A DNA stretch of 64,000 bases from Streptomyces sp. PTY087I2 (GTDB lineage: Bacteria; Actinomycetota; Actinomycetes; Streptomycetales; Streptomycetaceae), in NCBI RefSeq assembly GCF_001687325.1, contig NZ_LZRD01000023.1, forward strand, positions 528 through 64,527, in the 5' to 3' direction. Shown here one piece after another: positions 51,000 to 59,733 of the stretch. The notes below the pieces were generated by a model. That model had not been told where the DNA came from and searched no databases. It saw only the letters and a program-made list of their open reading frames with translations. The translations under genes were made by a program, and so were the position numbers. The number at the start of each line of letters is the position of its first letter. Position 1 is the first letter of the stretch.

Positions 51000-52244
51000 A
51001 TGTCCAAGGGACTCGGCACGACGGTCGGCAGAACTTCCCGGCGGCGAATACTGCGACTCGCCGGTGGTAGTCTCACGATGGCGGTGCTCGGGGCCGGCCT
51101 GACCGGCTGCGAGGACGAGCTCGCGACCGGCGGCGAGGGCAGCACGCCGCCGCCGCGCGACAAGTCCCCCGAGAACGGCAAGGGCGGCCAGGGGAGCAAG
51201 GACGGCGGGGCCCCCGCACCCCTGTGGACGAAGTCGACCTCCGCGCAGACGTACGGGGACAACGACGAGCTGGTGACCGTGGACGGCGTGGTCATCGCGA
51301 GCGGCGACCCGCTGGCCGCGCTCGACGGCGCGACCGGCAAGGAGCGGTGGTCGCTGCCCGGCGGCGCGGTGCCCGGTGCGCCGCTGCTGCTCGGCAACGG
51401 CACGCTGTACCTGGCCAGCGGCACGTACGACGGCAACGTCATCGGTTACGTACCGGGGTCCGGCAAGGAGACCTGGCGCAGCCACCTCGGCAAGGAGTAC
51501 CGGCAGCCCCGGCCGATCGCGGTGGACGGGGAGCAGGTGTACGTCATCGCCGAGATCCTGGAGGCCGACAACTCCTCCCGCACCAACGTGATCGCCGCGC
51601 TGAACAGCACCACGGGCAAGGTCGCCTGGAAGGAACAGCGCGACCTCGGCACCGAACAGAACGGCATCCACGCCGCCGTCCACGGCCGCCACCTCGTCTA
51701 CACCGACTTCAAGAACAACCTCACGGTCCGCGACACCGCCACCGGCCGCCAGGTGTGGACGCAGAAGACGACGAAGACGAGTTACGGACCGTTCGTCGTC
51801 CACCAGGATCTGGTGATCGTCCCGCAGGGCCGGCGGCTCCAGGCCTTCGCGCTGTCCGACGGGGCCGAGAAGTGGTCGGTCGAGGCCGAGGAGTTCACCC
51901 TGTTCCGGGAGCCGAGCCTCGTGGAGGACGTGCTGTACATCGCGGACAGCGGCCGCACGCTGTGGGCCCTCCAGCCGGGGACCGGAAAGAAGGTCTGGCA
52001 GTCCACGGCCCTCAAGGACGCGGGCGCTCAGGTGCCCCGGCAGTTCGTGAAGGCGGGCTCCACCCTCTACGCGGCCACCGACCTGGACCCGCAGGGCGGC
52101 ATCCACGCGTTCGACGCCAAGACGGGCGGCCTGCGCTGGACGTTCAACGACAAGACCGGCGACCACCACGCCTGGCTGGTGGCCACCGACGGGAAGCGCG
52201 TCTACGCCCTGCACGGCAAGAAGCTGCACGCCCTGCCCGTGTGA
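51000..52244 (+). CDS. PQQ-like beta-propeller lipoprotein, Tat signal
   Basis: A 414-residue protein starting at ATG 51000. The signal RTSRRRILRLAGGSLTMAVL, with twin Arg, and a lipobox LTGC suggest a Tat-exported lipoprotein. A Pro/Lys/Gly linker follows, then seven or so repeats of the PQQ type: LDGATGKERWSLPG, YVPGSGKETWRSHLG, LNSTTGKVAWKEQR, DTATGRQVWTQKTTKTS, LSDGAEKWSVEAEEF, LQPGTGKKVWQSTAL and FDAKTGGLRWTFNDK. Such domains bind proteins or sugars; no quinone-enzyme motif is seen. Confidence 0.88.
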   Translation: MSKGLGTTVGRTSRRRILRLAGGSLTMAVLGAGLTGCEDELATGGEGSTPPPRDKSPENGKGGQGSKDGGAPAPLWTKSTSAQTYGDNDELVTVDGVVIASGDPLAALDGATGKERWSLPGGAVPGAPLLLGNGTLYLASGTYDGNVIGYVPGSGKETWRSHLGKEYRQPRPIAVDGEQVYVIAEILEADNSSRTNVIAALNSTTGKVAWKEQRDLGTEQNGIHAAVHGRHLVYTDFKNNLTVRDTATGRQVWTQKTTKTSYGPFVVHQDLVIVPQGRRLQAFALSDGAEKWSVEAEEFTLFREPSLVEDVLYIADSGRTLWALQPGTGKKVWQSTALKDAGAQVPRQFVKAGSTLYAATDLDPQGGIHAFDAKTGGLRWTFNDKTGDHHAWLVATDGKRVYALHGKKLHALPV

Positions 52245-52333
52245 CACGTGACCTGTGTGACGGGGGTGTGAACGGGCTGGCCCCCTCCCGCGGCCGGGGA
52301 ATGCGGATGCGTTCCCCGGCGTTGGGACGAGTC

Positions 52334-53611
52334 ATGCCCGACTCTCCCTCCCGCCGCGCACCCATGCCCCTGGCCGTATACATTCTCGGCCTCTCGGTCT
52401 TCGCACTCGGCACCAGCGAGTTCATGCTGTCGGGCCTGCTCCCGCCGATCGCCGACGACATGAACGTGTCGATCCCGCAGGCCGGGCTCCTCATATCCGC
52501 GTTCGCGATCGGCATGGTCGTCGGCGCCCCGCTGCTGGCCGTCGCCACGCTGCGGCTGCCGCGCCGCACCACGCTCATCGCGCTGATCTCGGTGTTCGGC
52601 CTGGGCCAGATCGCCGGTGCGCTGGCTCCGACGTACGAGGTCCTCTTCGCCTCCCGCATCGTGAGCGCGCTGGCCTGCGCGGGTTTCTGGGCGGTCGGCG
52701 CGGCCGTGGCCATCGCGATGGTCCCGGTGAACCAGCGGGCGCGGGCGATGGCCGTGATGATCGGCGGTCTGTCCGTCGCCAACGTGCTGGGCGTGCCGCT
52801 GGGGGCCTTCCTCGGCGAGCACCTCGGCTGGCGCTCGGCGTTCTGGGCGGTCGGCGCGGCCTCGGCGGTGGCCCTGGCCGGCGTGATCACGCGTATCCCG
52901 CACATCCCGCTGCCCGAGAGGAAGCCCGAGCTGAGGCGGGAGCTGGCGATCTACCGGGACCGGCAGGTCTGGCCGGCCATCGTGATCACCGCGCTCGCGG
53001 CGGGCGGGGTGTTCTGCGCGTTCAGCTATCTCGCGCCGCTGCTGACGGACGTGGCGGGGCTGGACTCGGGCTGGGTGCCGTGGATCCTCGGCCTGTTCGG
53101 GGTGGGCGCGCTGATCGGCACGATGATCGGCGGCCGGGTCGCGGACGCGCACCTCTTCGGGGTGATGCTGAGCGGGATCACGGCGTCGACGGTGTTCCTG
53201 GTGGCGCTGGCGCTGTTCGCCTCCAGCCAGGTGGCGGTCATCGCGCTGTCCTTCCTGCTGGGCCTGTCCGCCTTCTTCACGGCCCCCGCGCTGAACGCCC
53301 GGATGTTCAACGTGGCCGGGGCCGCCCCGACGCTGGCCGGGGCCACCACGACGGCCGCGTTCAACCTGGGCAACACGAGTGGCCCGTGGCTCGGCGGCAC
53401 GGTGATCGACCTGGACTTCGGCTTCGCCTCCACGGCCTGGGCGGGCGCGGCGATGACGGCCCTGGCCCTGGCGGCGGTGGGCATGGCGCTGCGCCTCCAG
53501 CGCGGCGGCACGGGCGAGTCGCGGTCCCGGTCCCGGCTGATCGCGAAGAGCGGGGCGGCGACGGGCAGCGCGGAGAGCGCGGCGGCTCGCGCCGGGCGCG
53601 TGACTCCGTAG
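52334..53611 (+). CDS. MFS efflux transporter, Cmx/CmrA-like
   Basis: A 425-residue MFS protein of the DHA1 group: YILGLSVFALGTSEFMLSGL (very like chloramphenicol exporters of the Cmx/CmrA group), FASRIVSALACAGFWAVGAA, and LGVPLGAFLGEHLGWRSAFW, the motif C antiporter signature. About 12 helices, with a basic Ala/Ser-rich tail of 30 residues. Substrate may be chloramphenicol or another drug; the group also contains general exporters. ATG 52334 or 52364. Confidence 0.85.
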   Translation: MPDSPSRRAPMPLAVYILGLSVFALGTSEFMLSGLLPPIADDMNVSIPQAGLLISAFAIGMVVGAPLLAVATLRLPRRTTLIALISVFGLGQIAGALAPTYEVLFASRIVSALACAGFWAVGAAVAIAMVPVNQRARAMAVMIGGLSVANVLGVPLGAFLGEHLGWRSAFWAVGAASAVALAGVITRIPHIPLPERKPELRRELAIYRDRQVWPAIVITALAAGGVFCAFSYLAPLLTDVAGLDSGWVPWILGLFGVGALIGTMIGGRVADAHLFGVMLSGITASTVFLVALALFASSQVAVIALSFLLGLSAFFTAPALNARMFNVAGAAPTLAGATTTAAFNLGNTSGPWLGGTVIDLDFGFASTAWAGAAMTALALAAVGMALRLQRGGTGESRSRSRLIAKSGAATGSAESAAARAGRVTP

Positions 53612-53804
53612 CTCCGGCCCCACCCAACCGCTTTCGGCCGCCGTCCGGCCGATAGCCGTCGGGGCACCGAACAGCAGCCGAAAAAGTCGCTACCGGCCAG
53701 TAGTGAGACGGCCATCCGCCCTTCATCATTGAGCGCGAGCATGACAACCCGTCGCCGGGTCACGGCGTACGGGCCATTGGCAGGTTCCCCACCCAGGAGT
53801 CCCC

Positions 53805-54476
53805 ATGCATGCAGGCGCCACCATCCAGCGCACCGCCGCGGCACTGACCGCGACGCTCGCCCTCGTCGCGATCCCCGTCACCTCGGCCGGCGCGACGGAG
53901 ACGCAGGCTCCGGCCCGTACCGCTCCCGCGACCGCTCCCGCGACCGCTCCCGCGGCCTCCGCCGCCACCCTCGCCGCGGACGTCGACTACGCCGCCTGGC
54001 GACGGGACGTCGCGGCGGTCGTCGCCGAGGCACGCCCCTGGATCGAGGCCCGGACGGAGAGCGCCGGGAGCGAGAAGCAGGCGATCGTCCTCGACATCGA
54101 CAACACCGCGCTGGAGACGCACTTCCACCCGTTCTGGAAGCTGCCCACCCCCGCCGTGGAGGATGTCCGCGAACTGGCCCGCTACGCCGACGCGCGCGGC
54201 GCGGCCGTCTTCTTCGTCACCGCGCGGCCGGGCATCATCCACTCCCTCACGGACTGGAACCTGAAGAAGGCCGGCTACCCGGTCGACGGCCTCCACGCGC
54301 GCAGCCTGCCCGACCTCTTCGAGGAGGTCAGCGCCTACAAGACCGAGCAGCGGGCGGAGATCGAGGCGAAGGGCTACAAGATCATCGCCAATATCGGGAA
54401 CAACACCACCGACCTCGTCGGCGGCCACGCCGAACGCGGCTTCAAGCTCCCGGACTACGACGGCAAGCTCTCCTAG
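53805..54476 (+). CDS. Secreted HAD-type acid phosphatase
   Basis: A 223-residue protein. AGGAG precedes the ATG. Signal peptide: TIQRTAAALTATLALVAIPV to SAGA; then an Ala/Thr/Pro linker (ARTAPATAPATAPAAS). The catalytic part has motif I VLDIDNTALETH (D-x-D-N-T), motif II FFVTARPG and Lys in SAYKTEQRAEIEAKG, then NIGNNTTDLVGGHAERGFKL. This matches class B-like acid phosphatases of the HAD superfamily, which hydrolyse phosphate esters outside the cell. Confidence 0.88.
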   Translation: MHAGATIQRTAAALTATLALVAIPVTSAGATETQAPARTAPATAPATAPAASAATLAADVDYAAWRRDVAAVVAEARPWIEARTESAGSEKQAIVLDIDNTALETHFHPFWKLPTPAVEDVRELARYADARGAAVFFVTARPGIIHSLTDWNLKKAGYPVDGLHARSLPDLFEEVSAYKTEQRAEIEAKGYKIIANIGNNTTDLVGGHAERGFKLPDYDGKLS

Positions 54477-54520
54477 GGCCTCGCCTACGGAACGGCCGGG
54501 CGGCGGGCCGCCGGGGCGGC

Positions 54521-54793
54521 CTACCCCGGCGCCGGCCGCCCCTTCGGCCGCCGGAGGCCCGCCGCCGTGAGCCGCCGGACCAGCTCCTTCGAGCCGATCT
54601 CCCGGGCCCCGGCCCGTACCGCGTCCGCGTAGTGCGCCTCCGGTACGTCGTAGTGGTCGCGCTCGAAGGCGCGCGGCGGGCAGCCGATCGCGGCGGCGAA
54701 GGCGTGCAGCTCCTCGAACGAGACATCGCTCACCAGGTGCGACCAGAGACGGCCGTGTCCGGGCCAGGTGGGCGGGTCGATGTAGAGCGTCAC
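54521..54793 (-). CDS. DUF4031 protein
   Basis: A 90-residue protein starting at GTG 54791-54793, overlapping the stop of the upstream gene (GTGA). It reads VTLYIDPPTWPGHGRLWSHL, VSDVSFEELHAFAAAIGCPP and AFERDHYDVPEAHYADAVRA, the DUF4031 signature. The His/Tyr/Asp pattern suggests a metal or ligand site; function unknown. Second of a two-gene operon. Confidence 0.85.
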   Translation of the reverse strand: MTLYIDPPTWPGHGRLWSHLVSDVSFEELHAFAAAIGCPPRAFERDHYDVPEAHYADAVRAGAREIGSKELVRRLTAAGLRRPKGRPAPG

Positions 54794-55161
54794 CGCCGCA
54801 GCACCTCGGCCAGCGCCCCCACCGGCGCCACCGCCACCGCCGCCTTGGTGCAGACCCAGTGCGGGTCGGGCCCGAGCTCCGGCTCGACCTCCAGGGCGTG
54901 CGGCTCGTCCTCCGGCGAGCACGCGGGGCACAGCGGCCACCGCCCGTACCGCTCCAGCAGCGCGTCCTGGACGTCCTGGGCGACCAGACCGGCGACGTAC
55001 TCCGCACCCTCGGGCCACTGCTCCACCCACCACCGCCGGTGCGTCACCGCGTCCTCGACCAGCGAGACGATGTCCGCCTCGGCGACGTCGGCCGCCGCCA
55101 GATCGGCCATGACGAGGGCGCGGGCGGCGTGCAGGGCCTGCTCCAGGGGGTTCAACTCCAT
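54790..55161 (-). CDS. Hypothetical protein with a Cys pair
   Basis: A 123-residue protein (ATG 55159-55161). A helical N-terminal region (LEQALHAARALVMADLAAAD) is followed by WWVEQWPEGAEYVAGLVAQD and a Cys-containing tail (PLCPACSPEDEPHALEVEPE, then DPHWVCTKAAVAVAPVG). CPAC plus a later Cys and His could bind zinc. Its longer in-frame extension upstream (to 55467) overlaps murR and is rejected. Function unknown; co-translated with DUF4031. Confidence 0.7.
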   Translation of the reverse strand: MELNPLEQALHAARALVMADLAAADVAEADIVSLVEDAVTHRRWWVEQWPEGAEYVAGLVAQDVQDALLERYGRWPLCPACSPEDEPHALEVEPELGPDPHWVCTKAAVAVAPVGALAEVLRR

Positions 55162-55220
55162 GCCCCCATTGTGCGCGAGGGCCCGCCGGAGGCACCGCCA
55201 GAGGTAGGGACCAAAGGGGG

Positions 55221-55255
55221 TTGACGGACCCCGAGGTTGAAAATATCTTTCAGGT
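55221..55255 (+). promoter_or_regulatory. Promoter of murR with overlapping TGAAA-N5-TTTCA operator
   Basis: TTGACG (55221-55226) and TATCTT (55244-55249) are spaced by 17 bases. TGAAAATATCTTTCA (55238-55252) is a symmetric sequence covering the -10. Transcription would begin close to 55256, the first base of the GTG start codon; no ribosome-binding site precedes it. This suggests a leaderless mRNA under tight autoregulation. Confidence 0.55.
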
Positions 55256-56173
55256 GTGACCAGTGATGTGAAGGAAATTTTCAGCAGCGACTCTCCGCCC
55301 GCCCCCGCGGCCCTCGCCGCCAAGGTCCGGACCCTCGCCCCCTCCATGACCCGCTCGATGCAGCTGGTCGCCGAAGCCGTCGCGGGCGACCCCGCAGGCT
55401 GCGCCGCCCTCACCGTCACCGGTCTCGCCGAGCGCACCGGCACCAGCGAAGCCACCGTCGTCCGCACCGCCCGCCTCCTCGGCTACCCCGGCTACCGGGA
55501 CCTGCGCCTCGCGCTGGCCGGTCTCGCCGCGCACCAGGAGTCCGGCCGGGCCCCGGCCGTCACCGCCGACATCGCGGTGGACGACCCGATCGCCGACGTG
55601 GTCGCCAAGCTCGCCTACGACGAGCAGCAGACCCTCGCCGACACCGCCGCCGGGCTCGACACCGTACAGCTGGGGGCGGCCGTCGCCGCCGCCTCGACCG
55701 CCCGCCGCATCGACATCTACGGTGTCGGGGCCTCCTCCCTCGTCGGCCAGGACCTGGCGCAGAAGCTGCTCCGGATCGGGCTGATCGCCCACGCCCACAT
55801 GGACCCGCACCTCGCGGTGACCAACGCCGTGCAGCTGCGCAGCGGCGACGTGGCCATCGCGATCACCCACTCCGGCTCCACCGGCGACGTGATCGAGCCG
55901 CTGCGGGTCGCGTTCGACCACGGGGCGACGACGATCGCGATCACCGGGCGGCCCGACGGGCCCGTGTCGCAGTACGCGGACCATGTGCTGACCACGTCCA
56001 CCGCGCGCGAGAGCGAGCTGCGCCCCGCCGCGATGTCGAGCCGGACGAGCCAGCTGCTCGTCGTGGACTGCCTGTTCATAGGCGTCGCGCAGCGGACGTA
56101 CGAGACCGCCGCGCCCGCCCTGGCCGCCTCCTACGAGGCGCTGGCCCACCGCCACACCCCGCGCACCCGCTGA
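55256..56173 (+). CDS. RpiR/MurR-family transcriptional regulator
   Basis: A 305-residue protein: N-terminal HTH_6 domain (SMTRSMQLVAEAVAGDPAG, LAERTGTSEATVVRTARLLG with recognition helix) and C-terminal SIS sugar-phosphate-binding domain (RRIDIYGVGASSLVGQDLAQ, then GDVAIAITHSGSTGDVIEPL with the SxS phosphate site). It precedes murQ and a PTS gene, so it probably senses MurNAc 6-phosphate. GTG at 55256 without a ribosome-binding site (leaderless). Confidence 0.9.
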   Translation: MTSDVKEIFSSDSPPAPAALAAKVRTLAPSMTRSMQLVAEAVAGDPAGCAALTVTGLAERTGTSEATVVRTARLLGYPGYRDLRLALAGLAAHQESGRAPAVTADIAVDDPIADVVAKLAYDEQQTLADTAAGLDTVQLGAAVAAASTARRIDIYGVGASSLVGQDLAQKLLRIGLIAHAHMDPHLAVTNAVQLRSGDVAIAITHSGSTGDVIEPLRVAFDHGATTIAITGRPDGPVSQYADHVLTTSTARESELRPAAMSSRTSQLLVVDCLFIGVAQRTYETAAPALAASYEALAHRHTPRTR

Positions 56174-56237
56174 CCCTTCCCCGCCCCACCCGTACACGTA
56201 CGAGACCGAGCACCCCGAGAAAGCTGAGCCGCACCTC

Positions 56238-57236
56238 ATGACCTCCACCACCGACGCGAACACCGACACCCCCGGCGCCACCGGCACCCCCGGGGCATCC
56301 GGGACCTCCGGGACGTACGGCGAGCTCCGGGCCCAGCTGGCCACCCTCACCACCGAGGCGTTCCGCCCCGAGCTGGCCGAGATCGACCGGCTGTCCACCG
56401 AGGAGATCGCGCGGATCATGAACGGCGAGGACGCCACGGTCCCGGCCGCCGTCGCCGCGCGGCTGCCGCAGATCGCCGCGGCCATCGACGCCACCGCCGA
56501 GCGCATGGCCCGCGGCGGCCGGCTGGTCTACGCAGGCGCGGGCACGGCGGGCCGGCTCGGGGTGCTGGACGCCAGCGAGTGCCCGCCCACCTTCAACACC
56601 GACCCGGCCGAGGTCGTCGGCCTGATCGCGGGCGGCCCCTCCGCGATGGTCACGGCCGTCGAGGGCGCGGAGGACAGCAAGGAGCTGGCCGCCGCCGACC
56701 TGGACGCGCTGAAGCTGACCGCCGACGACACGGTGGTCGGCATCTCCGCCTCGGGCCGTACGCCGTACGCGATCGGCGCGGTCGAGCACGCCCGCGCCCG
56801 GGGTGCCCTGACGATCGGCCTGTCCTGCAACGCGGACTCCGCGCTCGCCGCGGCGGCGGAACACGGCCTGGAGATCGTCACCGGCCCCGAGCTGCTCACC
56901 GGCTCGACCCGGCTGAAGGCGGGCACGGCGCAGAAGCTGGTCCTCAACATGATCTCGACGCTCACGATGATCCGGCTCGGCAAGACGTACGGGAATCTCA
57001 TGGTCGACGTCCGCGCTTCCAACGAGAAGCTGCGGGCCCGCTCCCGGCACATCGTCTCCCTGGCCACCGGCGCGTCCGACGCGACGATCGAGGCCGCGCT
57101 CGCCGCCACCGACGGCGAGGTCAAGAACGCGATCCTGGTCGTCCTCGGCCAGGTCGACGGCCCCACCGCCGCCCGGCTCCTCACCGAGTCCGACGGCCAC
57201 CTCCGCGCCGCGCTCGCGGCCGTACGCACCACCTGA
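56238..57236 (+). CDS. murQ: N-acetylmuramic acid 6-phosphate etherase
   Basis: A 332-residue enzyme that cleaves the lactyl ether of MurNAc 6-phosphate to GlcNAc 6-phosphate and D-lactate. SIS-fold signatures: GGRLVYAGAGTAGRLGVLDA, ASECPPTFNTDPAEVVGLIA, AVEGAEDSKELAAADL, VVGISASGRTPYAIGAVEHA and GSTRLKAGTAQKLVLNMIST. A variable 25-residue Thr/Gly N-terminus precedes it. Follows the regulator by 64 bases; likely co-transcribed with the PTS gene. Confidence 0.95.
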   Translation: MTSTTDANTDTPGATGTPGASGTSGTYGELRAQLATLTTEAFRPELAEIDRLSTEEIARIMNGEDATVPAAVAARLPQIAAAIDATAERMARGGRLVYAGAGTAGRLGVLDASECPPTFNTDPAEVVGLIAGGPSAMVTAVEGAEDSKELAAADLDALKLTADDTVVGISASGRTPYAIGAVEHARARGALTIGLSCNADSALAAAAEHGLEIVTGPELLTGSTRLKAGTAQKLVLNMISTLTMIRLGKTYGNLMVDVRASNEKLRARSRHIVSLATGASDATIEAALAATDGEVKNAILVVLGQVDGPTAARLLTESDGHLRAALAAVRTT

Positions 57237-57284
57237 CCCACCCCCTGGGCCCCCCACGCCCCGCACAGCAAGGCACCGAGCACC

Positions 57285-58838
57285 ATGGCCACTGAACACA
57301 AGAACCGCGCCACCGCGGCCGCGATCCTGCCGCTCGTCGGCGGGGCCGCGAACGTCGCGTCCATCGCCCACTGCATGACCCGGCTCCGCCTCGGGCTGCA
57401 CGACCGGTCCCTCGTCGACGACGAGGCGCTGAAGGCCCTGCCCGCCGTGATGGGCGTCGTCGAGGACGACACGTACCAGATCGTGCTGGGTCCGGGCACG
57501 GTCGCCCGGGTCACCCCGGAGTTCGAGCAGCTGGTCGAGGAGGAGCGCGAGACCGCACCCGCGCAGGCCGCCGTCTCCGCCGACGATCTGGCGGCGCAGG
57601 GCGCGGCGATCAAGGCCCAGCAGAAGGCGAAGAACGCGACCCCGTTCAAGCTGTTCCTGCGCAAGATCGCCAACATCTTCGTGCCGCTGATCCCGGCGCT
57701 GATCGGCTGCGGGATCATCGCGGGCCTCAACGGTCTGCTGGTGAACCTGGGGTGGCTGCCCGGCGTGACGCCCGCGCTGGCGGCGATGGCGTCGGGCTTC
57801 ATGGCGCTGATCGCGGTGTTCGTGGGCTACAACACGGCGAAGGAGTTCGGCGGCACGCCGATCCTGGGCGGGGCGGTGGCGGCGATCATCGTCTTCCCGG
57901 GCGTCGCGAACATCGACGCCTTCGGCCAGACGCTGTCGCCGGGCCAGGGCGGTGTGCTCGGCGCGCTGGGCGCGGCGGTTCTCGCGGTGTACGTGGAGAA
58001 GTGGTGCCGCCGGTGGGTGCCGGAGGCGCTGGACGTCCTGGTCACCCCGACCCTGACGGTGCTGATCTCCGGCCTGGTGACGATCTTCGGCCTGATGTAC
58101 GTGGCCGGGGAGATCTCCTCCGCGATCGGTACGTTCGCCGACTGGCTGCTCTCCAACGGCGGCGCGGGCGCGGGCTTCGTCCTCGGCGGCCTGTTCCTGC
58201 CGCTGGTCATGCTGGGCCTGCACCAGGCGCTGATCCCGATCCACACGACGCTCATCGAGCAGCAGGGCTACACGGTCCTGCTGCCGATCCTGGCGATGGC
58301 CGGGGCGGGCCAGGTCGGCGCGGCGATGGCGGTCTACTTCCGCCTCCCCCGCAACGAGTCGATCCGCCGCACCATCAAGTCGGCGCTCCCGGCGGGTCTG
58401 CTGGGCGTCGGCGAACCGCTGATCTACGGCGTCTCGCTCCCGCTGGGCCGCCCGTTCATCACGGCGTGCGTGGGCGGGGCGTTCGGCGGCGGCTTCGTCG
58501 GCCTGTTCAACCAGCTCGGCGACACGGTCGGCTCGACGGCCATCGGCCCGTCCGGCTGGGCCCTGTTCCCGCTCCTGGACGGCAACCACGGCCTGGGCTC
58601 GACGATCGCGATCTACGCGGGCGGCCTGCTGGTGGGGTACGTCGCCGGCTTCCTGGCCACGTATTTCTTCGGCTTCAGCAGGGACCTGCTGACCGAGTTC
58701 AACGTCTCCCAGGAACCGACCCCGTCGACGGTCGCGGCGACGGGCGGCCCGCATCCCGCTACGGCACCGAACGCGGACGGCCCGGACTCCGGCGGCACGG
58801 ACCCGGACTCCCCGGCGAAGACCCCGGCGGGGGTCTGA
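57285..58838 (+). CDS. murP: PTS EIIBC component, MurP-like
   Basis: A 517-residue sugar transporter. EIIB domain: LVGGAANVASIAHCMTRLRL with phosphorylation Cys C30. EIIC domain with about ten helices: NIFVPLIPALIGCGIIAGLN, GYNTAKEFGGTPILGGAVAA, GGLFLPLVMLGLHQALIPIH and LLGVGEPLIYGVSLPLGRPF (the GEPLIYG sugar-binding motif). No EIIA is fused, so Crr-type EIIA must be borrowed. Position after murQ suggests MurNAc uptake and phosphorylation. Hydrophilic tail of 45 residues. Confidence 0.88.
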   Translation: MATEHKNRATAAAILPLVGGAANVASIAHCMTRLRLGLHDRSLVDDEALKALPAVMGVVEDDTYQIVLGPGTVARVTPEFEQLVEEERETAPAQAAVSADDLAAQGAAIKAQQKAKNATPFKLFLRKIANIFVPLIPALIGCGIIAGLNGLLVNLGWLPGVTPALAAMASGFMALIAVFVGYNTAKEFGGTPILGGAVAAIIVFPGVANIDAFGQTLSPGQGGVLGALGAAVLAVYVEKWCRRWVPEALDVLVTPTLTVLISGLVTIFGLMYVAGEISSAIGTFADWLLSNGGAGAGFVLGGLFLPLVMLGLHQALIPIHTTLIEQQGYTVLLPILAMAGAGQVGAAMAVYFRLPRNESIRRTIKSALPAGLLGVGEPLIYGVSLPLGRPFITACVGGAFGGGFVGLFNQLGDTVGSTAIGPSGWALFPLLDGNHGLGSTIAIYAGGLLVGYVAGFLATYFFGFSRDLLTEFNVSQEPTPSTVAATGGPHPATAPNADGPDSGGTDPDSPAKTPAGV

Positions 58839-58895
58839 CCTCAGGACTTCAGGCCCGAGCCCGGTTTGCGCGCCCCCGGTCCGCCGCCCCACCCC

Positions 58896-59035
58896 GGTGG
58901 GCGGCGGCCCGGGGGCGTCCTGCGGACTACGCCTGTGGGCGGCGGACCGGGGGCGTCCTGCGGACTACGCCTGCGGGCGGCCCCACGAACCACGCCCTCC
59001 GTCCTACGAGCCACGTCCTGCGGACTACGCCTCAA
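58896..59035. repeat. Repeated GTCCTGCGGACTACGCCT units
   Basis: The 18-base unit occurs exactly at 58917-58934, 58955-58972 and 59015-59032. The first two lie in a larger 38-base direct repeat (with GGGCGGCGG(C/A)CCGGGGGC). It lies between murP and the oxidoreductase gene and has no coding pattern. Confidence 0.85.
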
Positions 59036-59100
59036 GGGCCGCCCCACCCCGGTCTCCAGCCCGATCCGCCCCCGGTACCCCGCCACCTAGCGTCGTCCTC

Positions 59101-59721
59101 ATGCGAATCGGACTGCTCGGCACCGGAAATGTCGCCCGCGCCCTGGCCACCGGCTGGCGCGCCGCAGGGCACGACGTCCTCCTCGGATCGCGTCATCCGA
59201 AGGAACGGACCGACCTCGGCCTGCCCGTCGCGGGCCTGGACGAGACGGCCGCCCACGCGGAGGTCCTGGTCAACGCGACGCCCGGCGGCGTCTCGGTGGA
59301 CCTGCTCCGCTCGATCGGGGCCCCGGCGCTGGCCGGCACCCTGCTGATCGACGTAGGGGTCGGCCTCTCCGACGACTTCAGCGCCCTCACCCACCCCAAC
59401 AGCAGCCTGGGCGAACTGATCCAGGAGGCCTTCCCCCTGACCCCCGTCGTCAAGACGCTCTGCACGATGGACTCGACGACCATGGTCGCCCCGGGCGAAC
59501 TCACCGAGCCGGGCACGGTCTTCCTCTCCGGCGACGACCCCGAAGCCAAGGCCACCACCGGCCGGCTGCTCACCGACCTCGGCTGGCCGGCCTCCGCCCA
59601 GCTCGACATCGGCGGCATCACGACCGCGCGCGGCCAGGAGCACTTCGCGTTCCTGTTCATGGGGATCGCGGGCGGGGTGAACTCCCACACCTTCAACATC
59701 AAGGTGGTCACCCGGCCGTAG
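59101..59721 (+). CDS. NADP/F420-dependent oxidoreductase-like protein
   Basis: A 206-residue Rossmann protein: MRIGLLGTGNVARALATGWR contains GTGNVA for dinucleotide binding, followed by LGSRHPKERTDLGLPVAG, VNATPGGVSVDLL and LTPVVKTLCTMDSTTMVAP. It belongs to the F420-dependent NADP reductase-like (NADPH-dependent) family. Physiological substrate unknown. The ATG is immediately downstream of the repeat zone; its ribosome-binding site is not strong. Confidence 0.82.
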   Translation: MRIGLLGTGNVARALATGWRAAGHDVLLGSRHPKERTDLGLPVAGLDETAAHAEVLVNATPGGVSVDLLRSIGAPALAGTLLIDVGVGLSDDFSALTHPNSSLGELIQEAFPLTPVVKTLCTMDSTTMVAPGELTEPGTVFLSGDDPEAKATTGRLLTDLGWPASAQLDIGGITTARGQEHFAFLFMGIAGGVNSHTFNIKVVTRP

Positions 59722-59733
59722 TCGCCCGACAGC

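Noticed and set aside
52334..53611. Chloramphenicol resistance gene marking a biosynthetic cluster
   Set aside because: The MFS protein resembles Cmx-type exporters, but no biosynthetic genes surround it and the group includes general exporters.
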